From: Paracoccaceae bacterium
GTDB taxonomy: Bacteria > Pseudomonadota > Alphaproteobacteria > Rhodobacterales > Rhodobacteraceae
Reading direction: 5' to 3'
DNA: 40,162 nt
Assembly: GCA_022822495.1 (NCBI GenBank)
Contig: JAJEBQ010000051.1
Location: forward strand, 1-40,162
Within the stretch, counting starts at the first letter, position 1; every line of letters begins with the position of its first letter. The notes under the pieces are model-generated. The model did not search any database. It had not been told where the DNA came from and saw only the letters and a list, made by a program, of their open reading frames with translations. A program made the position numbers and the translations under genes. Below are positions 1-9,262 of this stretch, in pieces.

Positions 1-1364
1 CACGAAGCGTTTCCAGCATGTTCCAACCCTGCCTGCTACGGAAACTCCCCGATATCTTCGGCTGGACCTTTTCCATCCGAACCGCCAATTCGGCCATGAA
101 ATGCCGACATCGGCATTTGCCATGTTGTTCGTGGCGGGAACCTGTGGATTGCGGGTAAAAAGGAGGACGGAAGCACGATGTTCCCTCAGGCGCAAAAGCA
201 AATTGTATCCCTTACGCCGCTTCGTCCGTCCCCGCCGGCCATTTGATGGCAACGGCGACAGGGCTTCGTGGTACCGGAAACCCTCTGCGACAATCCGGTC
301 ATAGCTGTCCGCGGTCGCCCCCATGGTGGCGGGGGACAAAGGACGACCCCGGGCAAGGTTGCATTCGTGAACCGCTCCGCTCAAAAGCCGGGCAAGGTTC
401 CGGGCCCACTTCTCCCGGCCAAATTGAAACAGGCCTTCCAATTCCCTCAGGATATGCGCACAGCACAGGCCGTGACCCGCAACGTTCGGCATCGCACAGG
501 AGGATGTCCAGCAATCATGGACGACAATCCCCCGGGCGGCAAGCATCACATCGCCACGGCCTTTGCCAATCCACAGATACGTCAGAAGATTGGTACACGC
601 AACATGGAGCCAGTGCAGCCGCCCACCGATCCTCAGCCAGGTCTCGTCCATGTGCTTGACCCGGGCATGAACAACACCTGTCCTAATCGTGTCCACGAGA
701 CCACCGTAGGCACGGACCCAACGGGACACCATGTTCACAACCGTTCCTGTCGACACCTTCACGCCGAAAAGATCCCTGAAGGTTTCAACCAGACGCTTCA
801 CCGGAAGGAGTTGATGGGTATTGAGGTAAAGAACCAGTCCCGTCAGATGGGGACCATACGGCACCGGATATCCGACACCCTCCGGAAAGGAGGCCTTGGT
901 GTCCCCGTTACACTGCGAGCAAATGCCGACATAAGCACGATGATCCACAACACGCAAGGGCAACGGTTCCGGTATGTCCTGCACCTGGCGTGTCTCAAAC
1001 CTGACCGATATCCCGTCATCCAGGGTGTGACCGCAATGGGCACAGGCATGGGGGACATGGTCCGGATAACATTGTCAGGGGTCTCCGAACGGAGCAGAGT
1101 TGTTCCCTTGCGTCCCTTCACAGGGATGCGTTTCGGTGCCCGGGGTTTCGTCAATCCGTCACTTGACGGAGGCTTGCTGCTGTTGGTGCTGTTCAAGCCA
1201 AGACGATGTTCCAATTCGGAGATCAACGCCGCCTGCCTCGCTATCGTTTGCTTCAATTCCGCTACGGTGTTCTCCAATTCCTATATCCGTGCATCCCTGA
1301 CCGCAAGGGCTTCAACCAAAGCCTGCACATCCGTCGTATGGAAAAAAGGGAAACGTAACTTCAT
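1..1364 (-). pseudogene. IS66-family transposase, decayed, 3' end beyond window
   Basis: Reading leftward from an ATG at 1364 gives an IS66 (TnpC-type) transposase: a short N-terminal coiled coil, the SSKPPSSDG signature (about 1180), a CAHC zinc knuckle (about 1035), the catalytic-domain blocks HMDETW (about 645) and VVHDCW (about 515), the AHILRELE block (about 450), and the C-terminal TNNMA and KISGSFRS blocks (below 135). There are three separate lesions. Codon 28 is TAG (1283-1281) in otherwise continuous sequence, there is a frame change at about 1065-1080, and a 26-bp palindromic insertion at 93-124 shifts the frame again. The element cannot make a functional transposase. It is clearly more GC-rich than the glycosyltransferase genes beside it, consistent with transfer from another genome. 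No accessory tnpA or tnpB genes lie upstream, as in the single-ORF IS66 subgroup. Long plus-strand open frames over this region are antisense shadows. Confidence 0.9.
93..124. repeat. 20-bp palindrome flanked by a 6-bp direct repeat, inserted in the IS66 gene
   Basis: Positions 99-118 form an inverted repeat with perfect 9-base arms (AAATGCCGA and TCGGCATTT) around a 2-base centre. GCCATG stands on both sides (93-98 and 119-124). Removing one GCCATG plus the palindrome (26 bp) restores the IS66 reading T-N-N-M-A-E. The sequence therefore behaves as a secondary palindromic insertion with a target-duplication-like flank. Confidence 0.7.
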
Positions 1365-1676
1365 CGGTCTGGATCAAAAACCACTGCTAATGAATTGTTG
1401 GCCTCAAGGGCATGTGTTGGACGTGTGGACTATGCCATCTTGTCATAGCCAACAAAGGGGCTTGACTTTCAGAATGTCAACAGGAACAATCGAATCCTTC
1501 AGATTATTGAAAATATTGGGTACCTGAATAGTTACCAATCTGCTCCATAAAAAACGATTTCTAGGCGTTTACATACCACTAGGAAAAAATTAGAGAATCT
1601 TTGCAATATCGTTTTTCTTATTTTAAAAGAACAGGCTAAGTCCAGGCCACAGAATTAATCCCCAATGGTAATATAA
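1365..1676. other. intergenic gap between IS66 relic and glycosyltransferase
   Basis: This 312-base gap holds the upstream end of the IS66 element and then AT-rich sequence leading to the gene at 1677. I could not fix the IS boundary or a target duplication, and I see no convincing RNA gene or small coding frame. Confidence 0.4.
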
Positions 1677-2573
1677 GTGCAAAAAATAGACTCAATTAAG
1701 TCCTACCTCTCATCGTCAAATTTTATATGGACTACGAAATCTATGCTTAAAGGCAGTGAGGAGAGGGAGGGCAAAAGACGGATTGTTGCCCATATACGCG
1801 ATCTATCATCACAGGATAGCTTCGCTTTAGGAACACTGGATGAAGAAATAGATTTCTTAGAAAATCGTCATATAAACCCTCCAATGTTTGTATCTTATTT
1901 TACTGAAAACACAATTTATGAGAAATTAGCAGATGATTTAAGCAATTCCCTTAGTCGCTTTTCACTCCCTAAAAGTATATTTTCTGTAAAATCACGTGGA
2001 AGTTGGGTTGCAAATACGTGTCTCAAATCAGAAATAATATTGAAAGCCTGGAAGGAAAGTAACACTGCAATTTGTTGGGTGGATGCTGATGCAGAAATAA
2101 TACGTGTACCTTATTTTGTATACGACAGTCCATTTGATATTGCAATTGTACGAAGAAACGGATACCTTGACCTCTCTGGTTTTATATACTTGTCAAAAAG
2201 TGATGTGATTTCCACACTATTAAATAAGTGGGTGGATTTATGCCACAATAATCACAATGTTTGGGATCAGGTATTGTTGACACTTGCGTGGTATCAAACT
2301 GCTCAAAATAATTCCATCTCAAGCCTGTGGCTGAATGATGGTATATTTCGATTTCCGAGGTCAAGATTACGGGATCTACGAGACAAAATGTTTTACTATC
2401 CCTTTAACAGAAAGATTAGACCATTCATTAGCCAAAAACAGGCTTCAAGAAAAACAAAAGTAAATAAAGGTCCAAATGAATATAGTTCATTTGATATTAA
2501 CTCTAATTTTAAGACAGCTTTGAAAAATTATGATTTCACTCTGAAAGCTGACGTAAAAAGTATATTTTTCTAA
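1677..2573 (+). CDS. glycosyltransferase-like protein with DxD motif (nucleotide-diphospho-sugar transferase type)
   Basis: The product is 298 aa. Its middle part resembles the nucleotide-diphospho-sugar transferase fold: after a helical region comes the segment around WVDADAE (near residue 140), whose Asp-x-Asp core would bind the metal and sugar nucleotide, then an FDIAIVRR strand and a V-W-D-Q helix. There is no signal peptide and no membrane helix, so it would act in the cytosol, probably adding a sugar to a surface glycan. It heads a short plus-strand pair convergent with other glycosyltransferase genes and waaA, which supports a role in lipopolysaccharide or capsule. The start at 1677 is GTG with no good ribosome-binding site; an ATG at codon 23 is an alternative. 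The exact donor and acceptor cannot be told. Confidence 0.6.
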   Translation: MQKIDSIKSYLSSSNFIWTTKSMLKGSEEREGKRRIVAHIRDLSSQDSFALGTLDEEIDFLENRHINPPMFVSYFTENTIYEKLADDLSNSLSRFSLPKSIFSVKSRGSWVANTCLKSEIILKAWKESNTAICWVDADAEIIRVPYFVYDSPFDIAIVRRNGYLDLSGFIYLSKSDVISTLLNKWVDLCHNNHNVWDQVLLTLAWYQTAQNNSISSLWLNDGIFRFPRSRLRDLRDKMFYYPFNRKIRPFISQKQASRKTKVNKGPNEYSSFDINSNFKTALKNYDFTLKADVKSIFF

Positions 2574-2619
2574 CTTGGGATTTTCTGGTGAAATCTAGAA
2601 AAAAACTAGGATCGAGCGG

Positions 2620-3318
2620 TTGCTTTCTTTTAATCAACACAGAAAAAGGTGGGGAGCATCAAAACACCTCGTCCACACAAGCAACTATAAGGATATGAAA
2701 GCCAGCATTGTGAATGAGGGCAAACCGATTCAAACACGAGGTAGTACTAGACAAATTGATCAACATATTAGAAATTTACGGAAAGAGTTTTCTGGTCAAC
2801 CTGAATTACTATGGCACCATGCAAGTCTAATCGTCTTAATTCGTAGGGAGTTTAAGGTTAAAGAAGTTTACAAACACTTCACACAACTTTGGAGTGAGGA
2901 AAGTGAATTTCTATGTGAAAACCTTAATATAAGGTGGCTTGTTTCAGCAGCAGAAACATTCCTCGATCATGACCATAATGCAGATGTCAGGGCTGCTGCG
3001 ATGATGGTCACACTTTTTGTCAATTGCATTAAGTTACAGGAAAGTGAACGATATATTTGTAATACAGCGGAAGCTAAGCCTGAACTTAAACGCATTCAAC
3101 ATCTGAAAAATGAACTCGTACCAATTTTTGAAGGAATGTCATGTTTCACAGTTGGCACTGATGATACTTTGAGAAACCTAAAATGGCGGTTGGAAATATA
3201 TTTTGGTGTAGTTCCAACTGGAGAAATACTGAAGACTGTCTGGGACCGTTGCCAAAAACATAATACTGTATTTTCTAGAATGAGGATGATGCATAAACGC
3301 AAAAGCACCCAATGGTAG
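2620..3318 (+). CDS. conserved-looking protein of unknown function in glycan locus
   Basis: The product is 232 aa and I do not recognise its family. It has no signal peptide and no membrane segment. The sequence is mostly helical, basic at the N-terminus, with a Trp/His-rich stretch (LLWHHASLIVLIRR, about 66-79) and a basic Met/Arg/Lys tail. The start is TTG at 2620, preceded by a weak AGG at 2608-2610; an ATG at 2695 would remove 25 residues. It follows the glycosyltransferase at 1677 by 46 bases on the same strand, so the two are probably co-transcribed, and it may support the same glycan pathway. It ends only 17 bases from the 3' end of the convergent gene, with no clear terminator between them. 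Confidence 0.5.
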   Translation: MLSFNQHRKRWGASKHLVHTSNYKDMKASIVNEGKPIQTRGSTRQIDQHIRNLRKEFSGQPELLWHHASLIVLIRREFKVKEVYKHFTQLWSEESEFLCENLNIRWLVSAAETFLDHDHNADVRAAAMMVTLFVNCIKLQESERYICNTAEAKPELKRIQHLKNELVPIFEGMSCFTVGTDDTLRNLKWRLEIYFGVVPTGEILKTVWDRCQKHNTVFSRMRMMHKRKSTQW

Positions 3319-3335
3319 GACGATGAGTAGTATTT

Positions 3336-4121
3336 TTAGATAAAGTTGAAGTCATCTGGAACTAGAGTAATATTTCTTCGACATGCCTGTGGCTTTGAAA
3401 GCATTCTTAATCCCATTCTGACCTGCGATTTAAATCGTACATATAATTGGCTTTTCGTCTGGTGAGAAGCAGTTGTTTCAATTGAATTCAAAATTGAAGA
3501 TCTGGTTTTTAAAGGAGCCTTCAACCCATACTTTTCTACAGAATCGAGTTGAACTGCGCAGGCCGGTTCTATTTGGTAGCTATTGAGATGATAGGAACGA
3601 CAAATTATAGCATCAGCTAGACCTGCTTGGTTATATACGTTTTTAAGCAACTTTCTGGCGCCAGTAGGCCAGAGGATGTATGCAGCAGCTCCTGATCGAT
3701 CTTGATACAGTCGAAAAACTTTGTGGTTGATCAAAGTGAGGCTTGGATCTTTAGATACCAATTTTTGCCGATTTCTTACCTCAACCGTCAGGTGATCAAA
3801 TTGTCTAATTTTTTGTAATGATGTCAAAATCTGAGGGGTGTGTTTTGAAAGCATGGCATCGTCTTCAAGTATAAGCCAAGGAATATCTTCATCCGATACT
3901 TTTTTCCAAGCTGTGACATGACTCAGAAGACATGCCCGTTCAGTTTTTTTAAGTGGGCGCTCCCATGTGCCCCAATAAGCCTCATTCCTTAATAAATTGG
4001 CTGCTTCTGGTTTAATCCCAGGCAAGCGGTGAAATTCCAGACCTAAGTTATTTAATTGAGTCCTCATAAAGTTCATACGATCAACTTGGTGGTCAAGGTT
4101 TATTACAAGACATTTTAACAT
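3336..4121 (-). CDS. glycosyltransferase family 25 (LPS biosynthesis type)
   Basis: The product is 261 aa. It opens with the family-25 pattern (LVINLDHQVDRM, residues 5-16), then the ERACLLSHVTAW helix and the LILEDDA motif (near residue 90) carrying the acidic metal and nucleotide-sugar site. A central AAYILWPTGARKLL segment is also typical of the family. Enzymes of this family transfer galactose, glucose or a related sugar to the lipopolysaccharide core on the cytosolic face. The basic C-terminal tail may help membrane association. The start is ATG at 4121 with only a weak ribosome-binding site. It lies 165 bases downstream of the glycosyltransferase at 4287-5069 on the same strand; I see nothing in that gap. 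The family is confident, the sugar is not. Confidence 0.8.
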   Translation of the reverse strand: MLKCLVINLDHQVDRMNFMRTQLNNLGLEFHRLPGIKPEAANLLRNEAYWGTWERPLKKTERACLLSHVTAWKKVSDEDIPWLILEDDAMLSKHTPQILTSLQKIRQFDHLTVEVRNRQKLVSKDPSLTLINHKVFRLYQDRSGAAAYILWPTGARKLLKNVYNQAGLADAIICRSYHLNSYQIEPACAVQLDSVEKYGLKAPLKTRSSILNSIETTASHQTKSQLYVRFKSQVRMGLRMLSKPQACRRNITLVPDDFNFI

Positions 4122-4286
4122 AACAAATAATCCGGTTTCAAGTAAGCATGCGGGGTATCAATCCGTTTAATAATTGGGATTCAACTAGGTGGGTAGTTTT
4201 GATGGGTAAGACATTTTTTCTGAAGGTGATAGAAATGCCCATAATATCTAGCGGCACTTATCGTCTTTGACGCATATCTCTAGTAC

Positions 4287-5069
4287 CTAAATTATACCAT
4301 CAATAATATCCTTCAAGATACATCCTTGAGGCAGATTATTTATTTCTCCAATCGTACTATTTCCAAGGTGGATTCCAATTGATTTATTGGTGATTATGTC
4401 GGTGAGTTTAACAGAGGGGTCCCTTAACATAGAAGTACTGGTTATCTTGGGTAAGTAGGTCTCTCTTGGCATCGCCTTGTCAATCAGTCCATGTTTGTAC
4501 AAGTAGTATGTTAGAGCGGGGGGTCCTAGAGCAGACGCATTCAATCTATCAAATTTGTATCGCTGAGTCAATTGCAACAGACGCCATTTGATAAGCCGCC
4601 ATTTGATAAGCCGCCATTTAGTATAGGGCGGGGGAGGGGGTACAAGTTTTGGATAATTTATCATATTAGCAAGATCGAAGGTGACTGGATCATCAGGTGG
4701 TAGCCTCAAAAGCGCATTGGCTATCAACCCCCCTTTGCTCTCGCAGAACACATAAGGGTCATCAGGAAATGGGCCTAGACAGTATATATCACAATCCACA
4801 TATAGACCTAGACCTTTATACAACAGTTCATACCGCAATAAATCAGAAAAAGGCGCATAACTGCCTGTCTTCCGATTCGTGAAAATCAATTCCCTAGGAA
4901 GTAATTCATTTGCATCGGACAATTCAATTCCAAACGGTAAATCAACCGGTTCTTCATAAACATGGAGTACTACTCGATGCCCATGCTTTAAGAAAGACTT
5001 GAGGCATTCCACGTGTATTGGTCCGAGTTCTAGCCCTATCCAGATTGTATTTATAGTTGGAAGTGACAT
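4287..5069 (-). CDS. DxD-motif glycosyltransferase (capsule/LPS sugar transferase type)
   Basis: The product is 260 aa. The N-terminus (NTIWIGLELGPIHVECLKSF) and the segment around SDLLRYELLYKGLGLYVDCD (about 75-94) match the sugar-binding DxD glycosyltransferase family found in polysaccharide loci; the D-C-D triplet would bind the metal ion. A C-terminal HLGNST stretch is also usual in such enzymes. There is no membrane segment. The gene starts 28 bases after the waaA stop on the same strand, so it probably belongs to the waaA transcript and decorates the Kdo-lipid A core or an attached chain. A 15-bp tandem repeat inside the gene adds an in-frame KWRLI repeat near residues 150-163, preceded by a run of prolines. 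That stretch looks like a variable loop. Confidence 0.7.
   Translation of the reverse strand: MSLPTINTIWIGLELGPIHVECLKSFLKHGHRVVLHVYEEPVDLPFGIELSDANELLPRELIFTNRKTGSYAPFSDLLRYELLYKGLGLYVDCDIYCLGPFPDDPYVFCESKGGLIANALLRLPPDDPVTFDLANMINYPKLVPPPPPYTKWRLIKWRLIKWRLLQLTQRYKFDRLNASALGPPALTYYLYKHGLIDKAMPRETYLPKITSTSMLRDPSVKLTDIITNKSIGIHLGNSTIGEINNLPQGCILKDIIDGII
4582..4619. repeat. 15-bp tandem repeat, about 2.5 copies, in frame
   Basis: The unit CGCCATTTGATAAGC occurs at 4582-4596 and 4597-4611, followed by eight bases of a third copy. On the coding (minus) strand it encodes repeated K-W-R-L-I. Because the unit is a multiple of three, gain or loss of copies would change protein length without breaking the frame. 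Confidence 0.85.
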
Positions 5070-5097
5070 CTTTTTGCGGTTTATGTAAGGAGTTCAA

Positions 5098-6402
5098 CTA
5101 TTGATCATTTGTAGGTAATAGATGTCTTGTTATTACATCTGCAGTATATTGAGTGTTATTATCTGTGTGTAAAATTCGTTTGGCATTTTCAGTTAAATGC
5201 TTTTGAATCTTTGTACTAACAATTTTGCTTATGACTCCTGACAATTCCTTGGGAGAAGTAATTGTGATTGATCCTTTGCAATCGGATAGCTTTTGGTAGG
5301 CTTCAGAGAAATTGAAAACATGTGGTCCATGAATTATAGGGCATTCCAGAATTGCAGGTTCGTAGGGATTGTGCCCCCCAACAGAAACCAAAGACCCTCC
5401 GATAAAAGCAAAATTACCAATCCGATACCAAAGACCCATTTCACCAAGTGTATCAGCTATGTAAACTTTATCATCTGGGCCAGGCAAATTATTTTCTGTT
5501 CTCAATTTTGTATCAATACCAATTTTTTCTGCTATAGTCTTTATTTCCATACCTCTTCCTGGATGTCGAGGAACAATAATTAAGAATAAGTTCTCAAGTT
5601 TATGGGATAGTAATTTAAACACTTTCAAAATTGCTTCTTCTTCTCCTTGGTGAGTAGAAGCTGCTACCCATACAATTTTTCCATCTATCGTACTTTTAAA
5701 ATCGTCCAAATCATTTTGACAATGTGGGAGTGGATCTGCCGTAATTTTGAGCGATTCAACGACTTCAATTTTTTCCTTTGGATAACCGATTTTATGAAAT
5801 AGAGATTTAACATCCTGGGTTTGTACAGTAACATGATCAATTTTGTTCATTAATACTGACGCTGTTTTTGGATGTTTTTGCCATTGGTACAAAGATTTTT
5901 CTGACATTCTACCATTGATTAGTATGAGAGGGATTTTAGCCTTTTTTACTTCAATTATAATTGTCGGCCATAATTCACTTTCAACGAGTATAGCAAGAGA
6001 GGGTTTCCAGTAAGAAAGAAATTTACCAATCCATGGTTTTATATCATATGGAATAAACTGATGGAGCACCTCCTCACCTGCATACATTTTAACAATTTTA
6101 GCAGAAGTTAGTGTTCCTGTAGTAAGAAGTATGGAAGTGTCAGGATACTTTTGTTTTAATAACCGGACTAATGGTAATACTGACAAGGCTTCTCCGACGC
6201 TGGCAGCGTGAAACCAAATGATTTTTCCTTGAGGACGACTTATAGAAGGAACTCCAAACCGTTCAGCAATCCTGTTTGGATCCTCCTTGCCAATCTTCAT
6301 TCGTCGATTAGCAATTAAACGGCCTAATAGAGGTCCCAATGCTGCGGCAAAAAGATATCCGGAAAGCAATAACGTATTAGAATTTTGTGCCAATTTTGCC
6401 AA
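5098..6402 (-). CDS. waaA: 3-deoxy-D-manno-octulosonic acid (Kdo) transferase
   Basis: The product is 434 aa, the usual length for WaaA/KdtA. It transfers Kdo from CMP-Kdo to lipid IVA at the inner face of the cytoplasmic membrane. An N-terminal hydrophobic stretch (about residues 11-29) would anchor it. The first GT-B domain carries the conserved FHAASVGEALS block (about 64-74); the second carries VPRHPGRG and the GGSLVSVGGHNPYEPA block (about 345-360) for nucleotide-sugar binding. The start is TTG at 6402. It lies 153 bases after pnp on the same strand and 28 bases before a glycosyltransferase, so it could be expressed from pnp read-through or its own promoter. A perfect 12-bp palindrome, ATACGGCCGTAT, sits upstream at 6459-6470. 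Confidence 0.93.
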   Translation of the reverse strand: MAKLAQNSNTLLLSGYLFAAALGPLLGRLIANRRMKIGKEDPNRIAERFGVPSISRPQGKIIWFHAASVGEALSVLPLVRLLKQKYPDTSILLTTGTLTSAKIVKMYAGEEVLHQFIPYDIKPWIGKFLSYWKPSLAILVESELWPTIIIEVKKAKIPLILINGRMSEKSLYQWQKHPKTASVLMNKIDHVTVQTQDVKSLFHKIGYPKEKIEVVESLKITADPLPHCQNDLDDFKSTIDGKIVWVAASTHQGEEEAILKVFKLLSHKLENLFLIIVPRHPGRGMEIKTIAEKIGIDTKLRTENNLPGPDDKVYIADTLGEMGLWYRIGNFAFIGGSLVSVGGHNPYEPAILECPIIHGPHVFNFSEAYQKLSDCKGSITITSPKELSGVISKIVSTKIQKHLTENAKRILHTDNNTQYTADVITRHLLPTNDQ

Positions 6403-6555
6403 AATCGTGCTTTCAATTTTGTATCAACGAGTATTCGACAAAGTCTTGCAGAGTCGTCATACGGCCGTATAAACGAACGCATTAACTTTACCTTACGGTC
6501 CAAAAACCGATTGTAAATCAACCCCGACTTGTGTTAAAAAAATGTTACATCCAAA

Positions 6556-8637
6556 TTAGTTTGCTTTGTTCATGGACAATTGAAACTTACCCCTGTCATC
6601 AATCTTTATGAGCTTCACTTTAACTTCTTGGCCTTCTTGCAAGACTTCAGAGGGATGTCCTAACCTCCGGTTCGTAATTTGACTAACGTGAACCAAGCCA
6701 TCCTTTTTACCAATAAAGTTAACGAACGCACCAAAATCCATTATTTTGACGACCTTACCAGTGTAAATTTTGCCAATTTCTGGAACAGCAACGATTTCAT
6801 TGATCATGCCGGATGCTTTTTCCAAAGCATCATTATCAGGAGAAGCAATCCTGACCACACCATCATCGGTGATTTCTATTTTGGCACCAGAAAGTTCAGT
6901 GATTTCCCTAATTACTTTTCCACCAGCACCAATGACCTCCCGAATTTTATCCACAGGTATTTTCATTGAAATAATTCGTGGAGCAAATTTGGAGAATTCT
7001 CCAACTTTCGAAAGGGTTTTCGACATTTCATTCAGAATGTGCATCCGTGCATCTCTGGCCTGATCTAATGCTTGAGACATGATTTCAGGTGTTATTCCTG
7101 CAACTTTGATATCCATTTGAAGTGACGTGACACCATTTTTTGTACCAGCGACCTTAAAATCCATATCACCGAAATGGTCTTCACCTCCAAGAATATCAGT
7201 AAGAACTGCAAAATTGCCATCGTCACCGAGTATAAGCCCCATAGCTACTCCAGCCACTTGTTCTTTGAGGGGTACAGCAGCATCCAACATGGAAAGTGAG
7301 GCACCACAAACAGTTGCCATAGAAGAAGAACCATTAGATTCAGTGATTTCTGAAACCACTCTAATGGTGTAGGGGAAATGTTCTGGTTGAGGTAGAACCG
7401 GTTTTAAGGCTCGCCAGGCAAGTTTGCCGTGTCCAATTTCTCTTCTACCTGGAGGTCCCATTCTGCCTGTTTCGCCTACTGAATAGGGTGGGAAGTTATA
7501 ATGGAGAAGAAAATTCTCTCTGAAATTTCCATGCAAGGCATCTACAATCTGCTCATCCTCTCCAGTACCCAAGGTAGTCATTACAAGAGCTTGTGTTTCT
7601 CCTCTTGTAAACAAGGCCGAGCCATGAGGTCGGGAATAAAGTCCCACCTCACATTCGATGGGCCTTACTTGGTTTAGTTCCCGATCATCAATCCTTTGGC
7701 CTTTCTCAAGTATGTTATTTCTGATAATGGATGACTCGAGTTCTTTAACTTGGTTTAATACCTCGTCTTCGGGATATTGATCCGCAAGTTCGGTAGTAAT
7801 TTTTACCTTTGCCGATGAAATAGCCTCAATTCTTTTGGTTTTTTGCGATATACCATAAGCATCTGTAATGAGTTCCCTTCCAATGGAAGAGACTCTTTTG
7901 CTTAACTCGTCAGTTTCAGGTTGAACAAATTCAAACTCCGATTTGCCAACTTCATTCTTCAATTCATCAATGAGAGATATAATTGGTTGCATTTCATTAT
8001 GACCAAAAACAACGGCTTCAAGCATTTGCTCTTCAGTGAGCTCGTAAGCTAAAGACTCGACCATCATAACCGCTTGCGAGGTGCCAGCGACCACTAAGTC
8101 TAATTTTTGCCACTTGCCTAGATGATCCAGTTCACTAATGGAGGGGTTAAGGATATATTTGTCATTTGCAAAACCAACTCTTGCTGCACCGATTGGACCT
8201 TGAAAAGGGGCACCTGATATTGCTAATGCTGCCGATGACGCTATCATTGCTAAGATATCTGGATCATTCTCCATATCATGGGAAAGAACTGAACACACTA
8301 TATCAACCGGATTTTTAAACCCATCAGGGAATAATGGTCTTATGGGCCGATCAATAAGACGGGATATCAAGGTACTAGCTTCTGAAGGTTTGGCTTCTCG
8401 TTTAAAAAAACCGCCAGGAATTTTACCTGAAGAATAATATTTCTCTTGGTAATTAACTGTAAGTGGAAAAAAATCCAGTTCACTGTTTTGTTTTTTGTCA
8501 AAAGTGACAGCTGACATGACACATGTCTCGCCCAAAGTTGCTATCACACACCCATCAGCCTGCCTCGCAATCTTGCCTGTTTCCAAGGTGAGGGTTTTCC
8601 CTCCCCATTCAATTGATTTAGTTATCGTATTAAACAT
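6556..8637 (-). CDS. pnp: polyribonucleotide nucleotidyltransferase (PNPase)
   Basis: The product is 693 aa, full length. It is a phosphorolytic 3'-5' exoribonuclease and degradosome component. The order is the first RNase PH domain (start [21 protein letters not shown], residues 9-29), a helical linker, the second RNase PH domain with the catalytic and metal-binding block [17 protein letters not shown] (about 475-491), a KH domain ([12 protein letters not shown]) and a C-terminal S1 domain ([20 protein letters not shown]). The ATG at 8637 has a poor ribosome-binding site, as often in this gene, which is controlled through its leader. It follows rpsO by 113 bases in the conserved rpsO-pnp order. 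The N-terminal wording is typical of alphaproteobacteria. Confidence 0.98.
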   Translation of the reverse strand: MFNTITKSIEWGGKTLTLETGKIARQADGCVIATLGETCVMSAVTFDKKQNSELDFFPLTVNYQEKYYSSGKIPGGFFKREAKPSEASTLISRLIDRPIRPLFPDGFKNPVDIVCSVLSHDMENDPDILAMIASSAALAISGAPFQGPIGAARVGFANDKYILNPSISELDHLGKWQKLDLVVAGTSQAVMMVESLAYELTEEQMLEAVVFGHNEMQPIISLIDELKNEVGKSEFEFVQPETDELSKRVSSIGRELITDAYGISQKTKRIEAISSAKVKITTELADQYPEDEVLNQVKELESSIIRNNILEKGQRIDDRELNQVRPIECEVGLYSRPHGSALFTRGETQALVMTTLGTGEDEQIVDALHGNFRENFLLHYNFPPYSVGETGRMGPPGRREIGHGKLAWRALKPVLPQPEHFPYTIRVVSEITESNGSSSMATVCGASLSMLDAAVPLKEQVAGVAMGLILGDDGNFAVLTDILGGEDHFGDMDFKVAGTKNGVTSLQMDIKVAGITPEIMSQALDQARDARMHILNEMSKTLSKVGEFSKFAPRIISMKIPVDKIREVIGAGGKVIREITELSGAKIEITDDGVVRIASPDNDALEKASGMINEIVAVPEIGKIYTGKVVKIMDFGAFVNFIGKKDGLVHVSQITNRRLGHPSEVLQEGQEVKVKLIKIDDRGKFQLSMNKAN

Positions 8638-8656
8638 CTACTACTTTCTGATACAA

Positions 8657-8695
8657 ACCATTGAACAATCAAATTATGAATATTTTGTTCATGGT
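8657..8695 (-). promoter_or_regulatory. possible stem-loop in the rpsO-pnp leader
   Basis: ACCATTGAAC (8657-8666) and GTTCATGGT (8687-8695) can pair with one bulged base, 20 to 60 bases upstream of the pnp start. In other bacteria a double-stranded leader between rpsO and pnp is cut by RNase III and allows PNPase autoregulation. The arms are AT-rich and the role here is inferred from position only. Confidence 0.3.
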
Positions 8696-8750
8696 AGAAT
8701 TAATAAATCTCCAACGCTATTCTAGGAATGGCTTTGGATGCATATCTTGG

Positions 8751-9020
8751 TTAACGCCTTAAACCCAAACGACTAATTATGGATTTATACCGCTCTTCAT
8801 CAACACTTTTAACGTAATCCAATAATTTTCTTCTTTGGGCAACCATATTGAGAAGCCCTCTTCTGGAATGGTTATCCTTTTTGTGAATCTTAAAATGTTC
8901 GGTTAGTGTTTTTATCCTTGAAGACAATACCGCAATTTGAACTTCAGGTGATCCGGTATCGTTTTCACTTGTTCCGTATTCCTTGATAAGCTGTTTTTTT
9001 TCTTCGGATGTAATCGACAT
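8751..9020 (-). CDS. rpsO: 30S ribosomal protein S15
   Basis: The product is 89 aa, exactly the usual length. S15 binds 16S rRNA at the three-way junction and starts platform assembly. The conserved [15 protein letters not shown] block (residues 16-30), the [18 protein letters not shown] block (about 39-56) and the basic R-R-K-L-L-D-Y helix are all present. The ATG at 9020 is preceded by a strong ribosome-binding site (TAAGGAG, about ten bases upstream). A sigma70-type promoter at 9121-9147 would give a leader of about 95 bases. It begins the rpsO-pnp operon. The usual upstream neighbour truB is absent; accessory DNA starts there instead, so the island may have broken an ancestral operon. Confidence 0.97.
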   Translation of the reverse strand: MSITSEEKKQLIKEYGTSENDTGSPEVQIAVLSSRIKTLTEHFKIHKKDNHSRRGLLNMVAQRRKLLDYVKSVDEERYKSIISRLGLRR

Positions 9021-9120
9021 CGTTAAAACTCCTTATTGTCTTTCCTTACTTCCTAATTGCCAGGATGTCGTCCAGCATATAAGAGGTAACGTATAAACTA
9101 TAATCAGGGTGATATAGTGC

Positions 9121-9147
9121 GGTATAATGCAATATTCTAGTTGTCAA
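9121..9147 (-). promoter_or_regulatory. promoter for rpsO-pnp
   Basis: On the minus strand TTGACA (9147-9142) is followed after 15 bases by TATACC (9126-9121), about 100 bases upstream of rpsO. The -35 is perfect and the spacing is slightly short. No other promoter-like pair in this gap is better. Confidence 0.5.
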
Positions 9148-9262
9148 GAATTTTATTTTCCAAAATTCATCAGCATACAAACTATTGGTAGCAAAATTAT
9201 AGCAATAAAATGCGCCGTAGAAAGATGCATCACCCTAGCGGGTACGAAACCCGTCAAACAGT

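Noticed and set aside
268..1527. A 419-codon open frame on the plus strand
   Set aside because: It runs antisense to the IS66 transposase, whose minus-strand reading gives the recognised family motifs; the plus-strand product has no domain and atypical composition.
6324..6521. A 65-codon minus-strand frame upstream of and overlapping waaA, considered as a small gene
   Set aside because: Most of it overlaps the waaA start region in another frame, and it shows no family resemblance.
9238..9255. Hairpin CGGGT-ACGAA-ACCCG considered as a tRNA arm or terminator
   Set aside because: No other tRNA arms can be drawn around it and no T-run follows on either strand; it lies just before the transposase remnant.
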